A stretch of DNA of 64,000 bases from an uncultured Christensenella sp. (GCA_910585955.1 CAJUGC010000002.1:55585-119584); one strand, 5' to 3'; counted from the first letter of the stretch, positions 53,901-61,864 are shown. A program made the numbers and translations. Notes: a model not told the origin generated them from the letters alone.

Positions 53901-55230
53901 TCGCCCGTATTAGTAACGCGAACTTTCACTTCGACTTTCGCGTCAATGCCGCTCGCAGCGTTTATTGCCGCTTCGAGTTCCGTACCAGTCGTCAAAAGCT
54001 CTTGCTTAAACGTCGTATACGAAAGTCCGTAGCCGAACGGATAGACTACACCGTTGCTTCTGTTGTAGTATTCGTCTTCGAAGTCGCCGGCTTTTTCCGC
54101 GTCAAAAGTGTCAAGAGTTTTCAAAACTCCGTCCGCAGCCGCCGTTTCGTACCAGCGATAGCCGACGTAAATGCCCTCCTCGTACTCTACGACGGAAGCG
54201 TCTATTTCCTCTCCCGCCGAATTGAATACCTTATTTGTATAATCCGGATCGAGATTGTCTCGGTCGTATTCGCCGGGGTCGTGCTGAAGGTTGGAACCGA
54301 AGTTAGCCCATGTGGGATCGGCTTTGAAGTTCGCCGCATACACGTCTACGGTTTTGCCGGACGGGTTTACCGAACCCTTCAAAATTTCGGGGACAGCCTT
54401 AAAGCCGGAAGCGCCCGGCTGACCTATGTAGAGCACCGCATCTACGTTCGGATCGTCCTCCAACTCGCCTATTTCGAGCGTGTGACCGCTGTTTATGAGA
54501 ACTATGACTTTGTCGAAGTTCTCGCCCATGTGCTTTATCAAAGTTTTCTCGTTGTCGGTGAGCTGAAGAAGATGGGCGTTTTCGTCCTCGTACGCCTTTA
54601 TGTTGCCCCAAGTCATCGTCTTCATTGTGTGATAAACGTCATAACCCTCGCCGCCGAGACGGGATATAGTGACTATTGCCGCATCGCCGTATTGCGCATA
54701 CGAGCTCTTTGCTGCGTCCAAGAGGTTTGTGGGGATCTCCACGCGAATATTGCCGCTGCTGTGAAGCTGGGCGACATAGCGACCCGCCACGTTGTCGTAG
54801 ATGTTTCGAACTTTTCGGTTGAGTCGGAAACCCGATTTTTCGAGGCTTTCGACAAGGTCGGTCGTCTTTACGTCGCCCGTCATGCCGGCAGAGCCCGTGC
54901 CTCCGTAAAACGGCTTATAGGAATTGCTGCCGAAGAGCGTGATGTCGCGCTCGCTCGTCGTGAGCGGAAGCGCGCCGTTCTTGTTCTTCAAAAGCACCGC
55001 GCCCTCTTCCACGAGCTGTTTATTGAAGCGCGCCGCATACTCCTGCTCTTCTTCGTAGGTCTCGAAATCGGTCGTCCAGCCGCCTGCCGCCGCTTCGGCA
55101 TTATAGCTAAGCGCATTCGTTTCTCCTATGGGGGGGGATCAAATGCCGTCATGCCGACGACCGACGCAAGCGCGAGGGCGGCGGCGCAACCTAATAACTT
55201 TCCGCTGCGATTCTTTTTGCGAATTTTCAT
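50996..55230 (-). CDS. GH3 enzyme 3 with collagen-like tail, frame closed by 8-C tract
   Basis: Potential 1411-residue surface glycosidase. AAGGAG and an ATG at 55230 give a signal peptide (MKIRKKNRSGKLLG, then a hydrophobic stretch), but translation reaches TAG at codon 35, just after a run of eight C. With nine C the frame continues (IGETNALSYNAEAAAGG) into the GH3 frame. That extra segment resembles the N termini of the two other GH3 proteins, so it is truly coding. The rest has reversed-order GH3 domains (EEGAVLLKNKNGALPL, VVYPFGYGLSYTTF, GGRNFEYLSSDGLHSG, KHVGINEQE, ANSDGSGW), beta domains, two Gly-X-Y collagen-like tracts split by ITPSISVSDDGYWVINGT, and a C-terminal membrane helix with KLSRKKKESK. 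No LPXTG motif. At this tract length only a leaderless restart at GTG 55012 could make the enzyme. Confidence 0.85.
55130..55137 (-). repeat. 8-base homopolymer tract in the third GH3 gene
   Basis: Eight G on the plus strand (eight C in the mRNA sense) right after the signal-peptide codons. Eight gives GAT CCC CCC CCA TAG, a stop; nine or six would keep the main frame. This is the hallmark position for translational phase variation of a secreted protein. Confidence 0.85.
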
Positions 55231-55289
55231 TGTCCTTCTCCTTATATATTTTTTTGAGCGCATATCGCACCCGTTTCAGATGTCTGAAT

Positions 55290-55355
55290 ATTATCACTTT
55301 TATTTAAGAAAAGGGAAACTTCGGTTAAAGCGGTCGAAAATTCGGTAAAAACGGT
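55290..55355 (-). promoter_or_regulatory. Activator-type promoter with LytTR-like direct repeats
   Basis: On the minus strand, four ACCG motifs begin at 55355, 55346, 55334 and 55325. First to third and second to fourth are each 21 bp apart, the two-turn period of LytTR-type sites (9-bp direct repeats with about 12 bp between). They abut a poor -35 (TTTCCC, 55313-55318) that is 17 bp from a GATAAT -10 (55290-55295). This is the layout of a promoter that needs an activator. The LytTR response regulator gene is in the operon just upstream. Confidence 0.6.
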
Positions 55356-55364
55356 ATAAACGAA

Positions 55365-55400
55365 TTAAAAAACGACCGTTCGACGAATCGAAGAGTCGTT
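55365..55400 (-). terminator. Terminator after the sensor kinase gene
   Basis: Reading the minus strand, AACGAC...TTCGA-TTCG-TCGAA...GTCGTT forms a stem with a tetraloop and is followed by a T-run. It separates the two-component operon from the third GH3 gene. Confidence 0.7.
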
Positions 55401-55431
55401 TCGAAAACATTTATCGAAATCATAAAAACGT

Positions 55432-56787
55432 CTATTTATCTCCGTCGAACGCAAACGGCGGAAAAAGTATATCGAGATTGAAGCGCTCGTCCTCGACGTT
55501 CATCGAAAGCTCGCCCGAATATTTGGCAACTATTCCCGCTATGCTTTTGGTCCCGAATCCGTGATAAAACTTATCCCCTTTCGTAGTCTGCGGCATTCCC
55601 GCCACGAACTCGGGCGATACGCTGCAATAGTTGTCCATATGCACATAAACGAAACCGTTGCTCTCTTTTACGGAGACGCTTATAAACCGCCTGTCCTCTT
55701 CTTCGCAAAGTTCTTTTTCTATGGCGTTGTCGAAGGCGTTTCCGAAAAGTACGGCTATGTCGGTCGTACTCATGAAGGCGATCTTTTCGCCGTCTACGAG
55801 ACAGCTCAGAGAAATATTGTTCTTTTCGCAAATAAGCCCCTTTTCGGACAGTACTATGTCGAGAGTGTCGTTTCCCGTTTCGGCTACGCTGTCGTAAATG
55901 GCGATCGCACTTTCGACCTCGCGCACATAGTCCTTGCGCATCTCTCTGTTGTCGATATTCTCCAAAAGCGATATTTGGTGTTTTAAATCGTGACACTTAG
56001 CGTTTATTATGCCTATAGTCTCTTTGGTCATTTCGTGGTGTTTTTTCTCGTTGCGGATAAGCTGGTAGAGAATATGCTTTTCGCCCGAAAGCTTGTTCTC
56101 TCGAAGAAACCCGAACTGTAAAACTATCGCGCAGAGACAGCCCGCAAACGCGTACAGACTGCAGCAAATGCGCAGACTGTCTATTTTCACTCCCTCTTTT
56201 ATAAATTCGGCAAAGATATTGTCTACGCTCGAGGACAGCACCACGCAGAGCGCGAGAATAAACAGCGACAGCACAAACGCACGAATATCGAAAATATCGC
56301 TTCCGAAGCGGAAGCGTCGCGGATATACGAGCAAGAAAAAGAATACGCAACCGACTACGGCATAAAAAAGTATGTCGAACACAATTACGCTCACCCATAC
56401 GGGCATGGAAACGGCAAAGATCGATCTGATTATGTTTATGAGCGAATATGTCATATGTTGGAAAGCATAAGCGCCCGTAGCAAAATATACCGCTCCCAAG
56501 AGATTTGTCCTAAACGAACAAAACACGCCGACGGCGAGATAGAACGCAGACAGGAAAAAGAATACTTCCGTAAGAAAAGGAATCTTTGTCCCGAAATTGC
56601 GAATAATGAACCAGCTTATGTTTACAAGTACCAGATAGCCAGCAAAAGACAGGCAAGCGCGAAGCTCGAAATATTTTCGGCGCGGCTGGAATATGACGAA
56701 ATATGTAAGGCATACGAACAGCTCGAAGGCAAAAATATTGCCGTAGATGTCGTAATATATGTCTCCGAACAGCTGTTGGTATAGCAT
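55432..56787 (-). CDS. AgrC-like GHKL sensor histidine kinase
   Basis: A 451-residue sensor with six or so membrane helices in the first 230 residues, then a dimerisation helix with the phosphoacceptor H266 in KCHDLKHQISLL, and a GHKL ATPase domain (N box LFGNAFDNAIEKE, G box HGFGTKSIAGIVAKYSG). This is the AgrC/ComD-like type, which often senses peptides. No peptide precursor or AgrB-like gene is visible nearby. It starts 11 bp after the response regulator stop with AGGGGAAAG in front. Confidence 0.92.
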   Translation of the reverse strand: MLYQQLFGDIYYDIYGNIFAFELFVCLTYFVIFQPRRKYFELRACLSFAGYLVLVNISWFIIRNFGTKIPFLTEVFFFLSAFYLAVGVFCSFRTNLLGAVYFATGAYAFQHMTYSLINIIRSIFAVSMPVWVSVIVFDILFYAVVGCVFFFLLVYPRRFRFGSDIFDIRAFVLSLFILALCVVLSSSVDNIFAEFIKEGVKIDSLRICCSLYAFAGCLCAIVLQFGFLRENKLSGEKHILYQLIRNEKKHHEMTKETIGIINAKCHDLKHQISLLENIDNREMRKDYVREVESAIAIYDSVAETGNDTLDIVLSEKGLICEKNNISLSCLVDGEKIAFMSTTDIAVLFGNAFDNAIEKELCEEEDRRFISVSVKESNGFVYVHMDNYCSVSPEFVAGMPQTTKGDKFYHGFGTKSIAGIVAKYSGELSMNVEDERFNLDILFPPFAFDGDK

Positions 56788-56798
56788 TTTCTTTCCCC

Positions 56799-57509
56799 TT
56801 ATTTCATAGATCCGCGCAGATATTTAAGCATATCCGCTTTGAATTCTTTGATCTTCCGACGCGAAAGCGGAAGAGATTTGCCGTCCGCAATCACACAGTT
56901 TGGCGTGACCTGCGAAATCGCGCGCAGGTTCACGAGGCAGCCGCTGTTGCACATAGAGAACCCCGCGCCCTCGAGTTCGGACTGTAATCTTTCCATTGTG
57001 CCGCGCTCTCGGATCTCTCCGTTTTCCGTGTGATATATAAGATAGTTCTTTTCCTTTTCCACATACTTGATCTTGGAGACCAAGACGCGGAAATAGTTGT
57101 CGTCGCTTTTTATGAGAAGCTCTTTCTCGTCCTTGCGCCGCGCTATGCCTATGGCTTTCTTGAGCTTATCCGCAAAGTTGAAATACTTTATCGGTTTTAC
57201 CACGAAATCTACGGCGTTTACCTCATACCCCTCGATTGCGTACTTCGACATCTTCGTAATGAAAACGATACAAATTTCTTTGTCGACAAGCCTCAGCTTA
57301 CGCGCCGTAGACATACCGTCTATGAGCGGCATCTCTATGTCGAGAAACACTATGTCGTTTGTGGGCTTGTACTCGGTTATGAAGTCCATACCGCTTTCAA
57401 AGCAAGTGACTTCAAACTCCTCTCCCGTCTCTTTTCCATAGCGCGCGATGTACCCTTCGACCTCGGAACGATACCGCGCGTCATCGTCTACAATAGCAAT
57501 CCGAATCAT
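56799..57509 (-). CDS. LytTR-family response regulator
   Basis: A 236-residue regulator. Receiver domain 1-120 with phosphoacceptor D57 (IVFLDIEMP), acidic residues D8-D10 (VDDD) and conserved K105 (VVKPI). LytTR DNA-binding domain at about 130-232 (DDNYFRVLVSKIKYVEKEKN, CNSGCLVNLRAI, LPLSRRKIKEF). I start at MIRIAIVDDD (57509); earlier codons lack a ribosome binding site. Pairs with the sensor kinase downstream. LytTR regulators often control surface and secreted factors. Repeats matching their site layout lie ahead of the third GH3 gene. Confidence 0.93.
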   Translation of the reverse strand: MIRIAIVDDDARYRSEVEGYIARYGKETGEEFEVTCFESGMDFITEYKPTNDIVFLDIEMPLIDGMSTARKLRLVDKEICIVFITKMSKYAIEGYEVNAVDFVVKPIKYFNFADKLKKAIGIARRKDEKELLIKSDDNYFRVLVSKIKYVEKEKNYLIYHTENGEIRERGTMERLQSELEGAGFSMCNSGCLVNLRAISQVTPNCVIADGKSLPLSRRKIKEFKADMLKYLRGSMK

Positions 57510-57613
57510 ATCTTCTCGCCGTCCCTCCGCTTCACCTTTTTGCAAAGCTCGCCTTAAATGCCTTTCTTAAAAATCGTCTTCCTTTTGAGGCTTGTCTTTA
57601 GTTTGGCTTATTT

Positions 57614-58525
57614 TCATCGTTCGTTATGTATTCGCTCGTTCACAGTTTCGAGATCGGGCAGGTTGTCTATGGCTCCTCTGCCGAGCGTATTGAGCGCACC
57701 GCAGACGTTTGCAAAAAAGAATATCCTGTCAAGCGCGGCTGAATCATAAGGCGCATTTATACCGCAGAGACCGTTAAGCACTCCCGAAAAGAATGCGTCG
57801 CCGGCTCCCGTCGTATCCACGGGCTTTACGGAAATCGTCGGAACGGCGCTTTTCTTCCCGTCGTACAACCACATACTTCCCGCTTTTCCGAGACTTATAC
57901 AGACAAGCTTATCCGACGAAAGGCTATAGATATACTCTTTCGTGAAAATTTCAAGTTCGTCCTCGGAAAATTTTATTATATCCGCCTCTTCGATAATTTT
58001 TTTGCAGGATCTGACTGCGGCGGCTCTGTTTCGGAAAACGTCATCTCTGAAATTCACGTCGAAGCTTATGCGGCTACAGGCGGCGTGCGCTCTGCGGCAG
58101 AGAGAGAGTGCGTACTTTTCACCGCGCTCTTCGGACAACATGAGCGAGCCGACGTGCACTATCGAGGTTTTCCCGAGCAGTTCATCGGGTATTTCTGGAA
58201 GATAAATGTCGGCGGTGTTTTTACGGTGGAAGCAAAACGACCTTTCTCCCGCCCCGTCGATATCTACAAACGCGAGCGTCGTATTTTTCTGTGCGTCTTT
58301 ACCTATCTCAAGGACGTCGAATTTTCGCGCCGACGCGAAGTCCGTAAGAAACTTTCCCATCGAATCGTCGCCAACGCATCCTACGAAACCAACCTTTGCT
58401 CCGAGTTTTTTCAATGCGCACGCCACATTAAACGGCGCTCCGCCTGCCCTGCGCTCGTAACAAACCGCTCCGTTTGTCACGACGCCTGCCATATCCGCAA
58501 GAATTTCACCGACGCAAAGTATCAT
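57614..58525 (-). CDS. PfkB-family sugar kinase, fructokinase-like
   Basis: A 303-residue ribokinase-fold enzyme. N-terminal GEILADMAG and RRAGGAPFNVACALKKLG, and the C-terminal ATP/anion-hole motif DTTGAGDAFFSG with the catalytic aspartate, are intact. The pattern is nearest to bacterial fructokinases (ScrK), but specificity among sugars is uncertain. The gene is probably leaderless: the promoter puts transcription start on the A of the ATG. It could phosphorylate sugars freed by the neighbouring glycosidases. Confidence 0.9.
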   Translation of the reverse strand: MILCVGEILADMAGVVTNGAVCYERRAGGAPFNVACALKKLGAKVGFVGCVGDDSMGKFLTDFASARKFDVLEIGKDAQKNTTLAFVDIDGAGERSFCFHRKNTADIYLPEIPDELLGKTSIVHVGSLMLSEERGEKYALSLCRRAHAACSRISFDVNFRDDVFRNRAAAVRSCKKIIEEADIIKFSEDELEIFTKEYIYSLSSDKLVCISLGKAGSMWLYDGKKSAVPTISVKPVDTTGAGDAFFSGVLNGLCGINAPYDSAALDRIFFFANVCGALNTLGRGAIDNLPDLETVNERIHNER

Positions 58526-58531
58526 TGTTTA

Positions 58532-58560
58532 ATTATAAACCCATTAAACCGCAATGTCAA
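58532..58560 (-). promoter_or_regulatory. Promoter of the PfkB gene, leaderless configuration
   Basis: TTGACA (58555-58560) and TATAAT (58532-58537) on the minus strand with a 17-bp spacer. Only six bases separate the -10 box from the ATG at 58525, so the mRNA should begin at the start codon. Confidence 0.88.
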
Positions 58561-58650
58561 CCGTTTTTGATTTTTTGATTGTAATCACAAGGACAGAAAA
58601 AAAACATTACCGTAAGTAATGCTTTTTACATATCATATATGCCTTTGTAT

Positions 58651-58857
58651 TTATTCCAAATCAACATAATCATTACTGTTATAATTAGCAATAAAAATTC
58701 TGCTTATTTTATATGTATACTTCTCCAACTTTACCAAGATCTGTTCCAAAACTTGTTGCTCATCCCCACTCTTGGATTCTTTTAATCTTTTTTCCAATAA
58801 ATCTATTACTTGATTAGCTTGTCCTATAATCCATGCCAAAGCATAAATATGATTCAT
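58651..58857 (-). CDS. Small helical hypothetical protein
   Basis: A 68-residue, AT-rich gene. The product is predicted to be two amphipathic helices (VIDLLEKRLKESKSGDEQQVLEQILVKL in two parts) with an acidic end. A short AAGG lies upstream of the ATG. No family is recognised. Base composition is unlike the genes to its left, so it may be foreign even though it lies outside the tRNA-bounded element. Confidence 0.5.
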   Translation of the reverse strand: MNHIYALAWIIGQANQVIDLLEKRLKESKSGDEQQVLEQILVKLEKYTYKISRIFIANYNSNDYVDLE

Positions 58858-58943
58858 GTTATGCCTTACGCTTATATTTAATTATTATAACATATAATAA
58901 TTGTAATTACAAGTTTTATCCTATGCAAAAGGATAATTTATCT

Positions 58944-58981
58944 GTAAAAAAAACCTAAACCGAGATGTTCGATTTAGGTTT
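58944..58981 (-). terminator. Terminator of a former tRNA-Ser gene
   Basis: AAACCTAAA (58951-58959) and TTTAGGTTT (58973-58981) form a stem; reading the minus strand it follows the tRNA 3' end directly and ends in a T-run. Confidence 0.75.
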
Positions 58982-58984
58982 TTT

Positions 58985-59007
58985 TGGCGGAGAGCGCGGG
59001 GTTTGAA
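58985..59007 (-). other. tRNA-Ser 3' fragment, duplicated attachment site
   Basis: On the minus strand the 23 bases read TTCAAAC (T-loop), CCCGC (3' half of T-stem), GCTCTCC (3' acceptor strand), discriminator G and CCA. The bases before it (ATGAG) cannot pair with CCCGC, and no 5' acceptor, D-arm or anticodon arm exists, so only the 3' end of a tRNA, of tRNA-Ser type, is present. This is what remains at one end of an element integrated into a tRNA gene. The element lies to the right. Confidence 0.7.
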
Positions 59008-59148
59008 CTCATACTCTTTTCCCCAAAATAGTTTTCACCCAAAAAATGATAGATTTTAAGAAGATTATAGTCATTTTCAAGCACAAAAAAAGCTATTTAA
59101 ATGTATTTTTACACGAAATATGAACATAAGATTTTACGGTTTCTGCTT

Positions 59149-59172
59149 GCATCCTTTTCGGGTAACAAATGT
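59149..59172. repeat. Imperfect direct repeat, left copy
   Basis: Begins GCATCCTTTT, then GGGTA. It matches the copy at 61865-61888 at about 20 of 24 positions and lies just outside the small gene at 59200. Confidence 0.65.
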
Positions 59173-59199
59173 CAAAACTACTCCAAATCTATAATGATT

Positions 59200-59415
59200 T
59201 TACAATGGTATCCATCTAACTCCCATTCTTTCCGCACAACGATTGTTGAGTCGCTCTAATACAATTTCATCAACCTCGCCTGTGGCTTGTACTTTTTTAA
59301 TAAGTGAATATGCGGCAAGATATGTAAACTCATTTTTGTAATTTATTTTATTATCTGCATCTTTCTCACAGGCAAATGACATATTATTATCTACTTCAAA
59401 ATCCATAACACTCAT
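59200..59415 (-). CDS. Small SHOCT-like protein of the element
   Basis: A 71-residue protein. Its C-terminal half (YLAAYSLIKKVQATGEVDEI, then LERLNNRCAERMGV) resembles the short helical SHOCT-type modules that accompany recombinase genes in Clostridial elements. The first codon overlaps the stop of the ASCH gene upstream by one base, so it is cotranscribed with it. Function unknown. Confidence 0.6.
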   Translation of the reverse strand: MSVMDFEVDNNMSFACEKDADNKINYKNEFTYLAAYSLIKKVQATGEVDEIVLERLNNRCAERMGVRWIPL

Positions 59416-59786
59416 TAAATATAAACAAACGATTGTGGTGCTGCTTTTACACCATAATCATGCAAAGTTTTTGGCTGCGCATAAACTATTATTTTGCCAA
59501 GCTTATATGCATAAGCCATATCACGACCTTCAAAATATTTATCAAAAAACTCTTTAGTAATTCCTGATTCCTGTTTCGTTTTCTCCCATAAGATTTCAGG
59601 CGAAAACATAAGTACATCCTCAATTTCAGCCTCGGCAACAATTTTTTTTATTGGAGTAGTTTCATAAATTATAATAGAAGATATATCTTGCTTTGCCGCA
59701 ATTTTACGATATTCGTATTTTTTGATACCATTAATTATATTTTGCACATGCTCAGGATTTATTGAAATTAAAATTTTCTTTTTCAT
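59415..59786 (-). CDS. ASCH-domain protein
   Basis: A 123-residue single-domain protein. The start LISINPEHVQNIINGIKKYEYRK is the hallmark of ASCH/PUA-like folds (an SINPEHV-type motif, then a KYEYRK basic patch), which bind RNA or modified nucleotides. It overlaps the end of the four-domain gene by one base and the next small gene by one base, so the three form a tight operon. It could be the partner or antidote of the large protein, or an auxiliary binding subunit. Confidence 0.78.
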   Translation of the reverse strand: MKKKILISINPEHVQNIINGIKKYEYRKIAAKQDISSIIIYETTPIKKIVAEAEIEDVLMFSPEILWEKTKQESGITKEFFDKYFEGRDMAYAYKLGKIIVYAQPKTLHDYGVKAAPQSFVYI

Positions 59787-61645
59787 TATGGTTGCTCCAT
59801 CCCCAAATCACAAATAATTTGATAATCCTCGTTGCTTATTGAAGTAAAAGGCCTTGGACCCGACTTATAATCAAACACATTTAGTTCTCTTAATTTGCTT
59901 AATGGTATAGGTTTCTTAAAAGTTATAAAGTCCAAAAGCTTCACTACTATATGATATTGGCCATGCACCTTGCGAATTTCTTCTTCAGAAAATATAGAGC
60001 GATTCTTGCAAATAGCAATGCACTCATCTACATTTGTTGTAGGAATTATTTCTTGTATAAGAGCTAAACCTGTTACAACCGATGAATAATGCTTATATAT
60101 GTTATCACTCATGCGATATACCATCACAATATCCCCTGGTTTCGCTGTAATCTTGAATGCTCCAGACAAATATATTTTTTCCAACGCATATCTATGAGCC
60201 AAATTTTCTTCATATAGATGCATGTTTTCATTCTTTAATATTTTATCAGGAAATAAATCCGTATGATATTGCGCTCTTATTGGAAGAAAAAATTTGTTTG
60301 AATTTTGTAGTAAAATGGGATAATTGAATTTCGGATCTTTAGTTTGATTATACGCTTTCATTGATTTAACAAGAACTAATTCCCCATTGCTATTTTTGTA
60401 TCCATGCTTTGCAAATCCCCATTGTTCCATTAACAATTTAAGATTTTTTACTTCGTCACGTTTATCTTCAAATAATGTAACATAAATTTCTTCGACATCA
60501 TTCTTTCGAGCGTTATCAAATATAATCTTTAAAAATCTTTCTCCAAGCCTAAATCCTGAACTCTCTATTTTAAAGGTACCAACTTTCAATCTTCGTTTTG
60601 GGGCAAGAATCGGTGTAATCTTCAAGTAATCGGGTTCACTCTCTAATTCCAATTTCAAATACAAGAATCCTTTCAAACCTTCATTACTTTCAAAAACGTA
60701 AGCCTTTTCATTCCCTTTCTTTTTAAACCAACGATCAAATGCTTGCCCATCATAATCTGCACGAAGCGTGTCAAAGAAAGAATCATTCAAATTCACTTCT
60801 TCAAATTTTTTCAATTCGACTGCAAGCATCTTATACTCTATATTTTCTGGGAACTTTGTTTCAAACTTCTCTAATAATTCTGCAGATGATAACACTTTAT
60901 CTCTTATATAGAGCATTTCTGCTTTTTGTAGAATTAAATTATCGTCTGTCACCATTACGCCAACATTATCATTATAAACCTCTTGCAGTAAAGCATTATC
61001 TATCTTCCCGTTTTCATCATTCGCAAATAACGATGTTACATAATCGAATAGTTCATCACTTGAAATAGGAAAATTTGGCAAAACATCATACGAGTTTAAT
61101 TTCATCAAAATGGCATCTTTTGCTTTTGCATCTCCGTATGTCGATAACTCTTTCAGACTCAGCGTGTGTACATATTTCTTGACGGACTTTTTATCAAACC
61201 AATTAAATAACTTAGACACCTCAAAAGAAGCATTATTCGTACTTTCTCTCTTAATAATTATATTTGTATCCAATAGAATGGTAACGTTACAATAATCCAC
61301 ATATAACGGTTCAATTTCCAAAGACATTATTCCGTAAGCATCAACTTCATTCTTTGGATAAAATTTATAACATTCTTTTAGCGCTTCATCTAATGTAGAA
61401 AACAAATCTTTAAAATCTTGTTGCCAATTATTTTGTAAAGCTTCTTGCCAATTTTTATATATTGTAATGCCTTTAACTGTAGTTCTTACAAATTCATTCT
61501 TATCTTGATTGGAAATCAAAATAAGATTATCTCCTACTTTAATTTGAAGCCTATCGGGTGAAGCTAACCGATATTCATGCTTCTTATTTCCTTCCCGAAC
61601 GGCAGAAATGAATTTATCTCTTATTTTCAAATAGTAGGTTTTCAT
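59786..61645 (-). CDS. ASCH-PIN-GNAT-ASCH/EVE-like fusion protein
   Basis: A 619-residue cytoplasmic protein. Residues 1-112: ASCH-like (TYYLKIRDKFISAVREGNKK, HEYRL, KVGDNLILI). Residues 120-262: PIN nuclease fold with acidic residues D126 (LLDTNIII), E166, D216 (KIDNALL) and D234/D235 (VTDDNLIL). Residues 290-430: GNAT fold (GFLYLKLELES, the acetyl-CoA loop region SSGFRLGERFLKIIFDNARK, LMEQWGFAKHGY). Residues 455-615: a PUA/ASCH/EVE-like domain (AKPGDIVMVYRMSD, VTGLALIQEI). Such a set, RNA or base reading at both ends with a nuclease and an acyltransferase between, suggests RNA targeting, as in toxin or defence systems. This is inference. AT-rich and mobile-element borne. First gene of its operon. 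Confidence 0.8.
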   Translation of the reverse strand: MKTYYLKIRDKFISAVREGNKKHEYRLASPDRLQIKVGDNLILISNQDKNEFVRTTVKGITIYKNWQEALQNNWQQDFKDLFSTLDEALKECYKFYPKNEVDAYGIMSLEIEPLYVDYCNVTILLDTNIIIKRESTNNASFEVSKLFNWFDKKSVKKYVHTLSLKELSTYGDAKAKDAILMKLNSYDVLPNFPISSDELFDYVTSLFANDENGKIDNALLQEVYNDNVGVMVTDDNLILQKAEMLYIRDKVLSSAELLEKFETKFPENIEYKMLAVELKKFEEVNLNDSFFDTLRADYDGQAFDRWFKKKGNEKAYVFESNEGLKGFLYLKLELESEPDYLKITPILAPKRRLKVGTFKIESSGFRLGERFLKIIFDNARKNDVEEIYVTLFEDKRDEVKNLKLLMEQWGFAKHGYKNSNGELVLVKSMKAYNQTKDPKFNYPILLQNSNKFFLPIRAQYHTDLFPDKILKNENMHLYEENLAHRYALEKIYLSGAFKITAKPGDIVMVYRMSDNIYKHYSSVVTGLALIQEIIPTTNVDECIAICKNRSIFSEEEIRKVHGQYHIVVKLLDFITFKKPIPLSKLRELNVFDYKSGPRPFTSISNEDYQIICDLGMEQP

Positions 61646-61824
61646 AATTACTCCTTATCAAAACTATTATACAGCATTTTCTGAAAATACACAAGTCATT
61701 CATTATGTATTTCTAACTCGCTGGTTCAACTCCTGTTTTTTTGAAAAACAGAAAGAAATCATCACTAAATACAAAAGATGCTTTTCGCTCCTTGATTACT
61801 ATATATTGTGCCTATACAATACAA

Positions 61825-61858
61825 AAAGACACCGAAAACACAATATTTCGGTGTCTTT
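61825..61858. terminator. Perfect bidirectional terminator after the recombinase
   Basis: AAAGACACCGAAA (61825-61837) and TTTCGGTGTCTTT (61846-61858) form a 13-bp stem with an 8-base loop, T-rich on both strands. It ends the recombinase transcript. The rest of 61646-61880 is AT-rich and shows only another short hairpin, CTGTTTTT/AAAAACAG near 61735-61755. Confidence 0.85.
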
Positions 61859-61864
61859 CCGTTA

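Noticed and set aside
55130..55137. Calling the third GH3 gene a plain pseudogene
   Set aside because: The only lesion is a length change in a homopolymer, the rest of the 1400-codon frame is intact, and two further tracts sit at promoter switches. A reversible switch or a read error is more likely than decay.
53501..55348. 615-codon plus-strand frame opposite the third GH3 gene
   Set aside because: Antisense to GH3 motifs, and it also crosses the poly-G tract and promoter region, so it is unlikely to be expressed.
61725..61760. Second tRNA-like fragment (GGTTCAACTCC)
   Set aside because: It resembles a T-loop, but neither a T-stem nor an acceptor strand with CCA follows; it runs into a T-rich hairpin instead.
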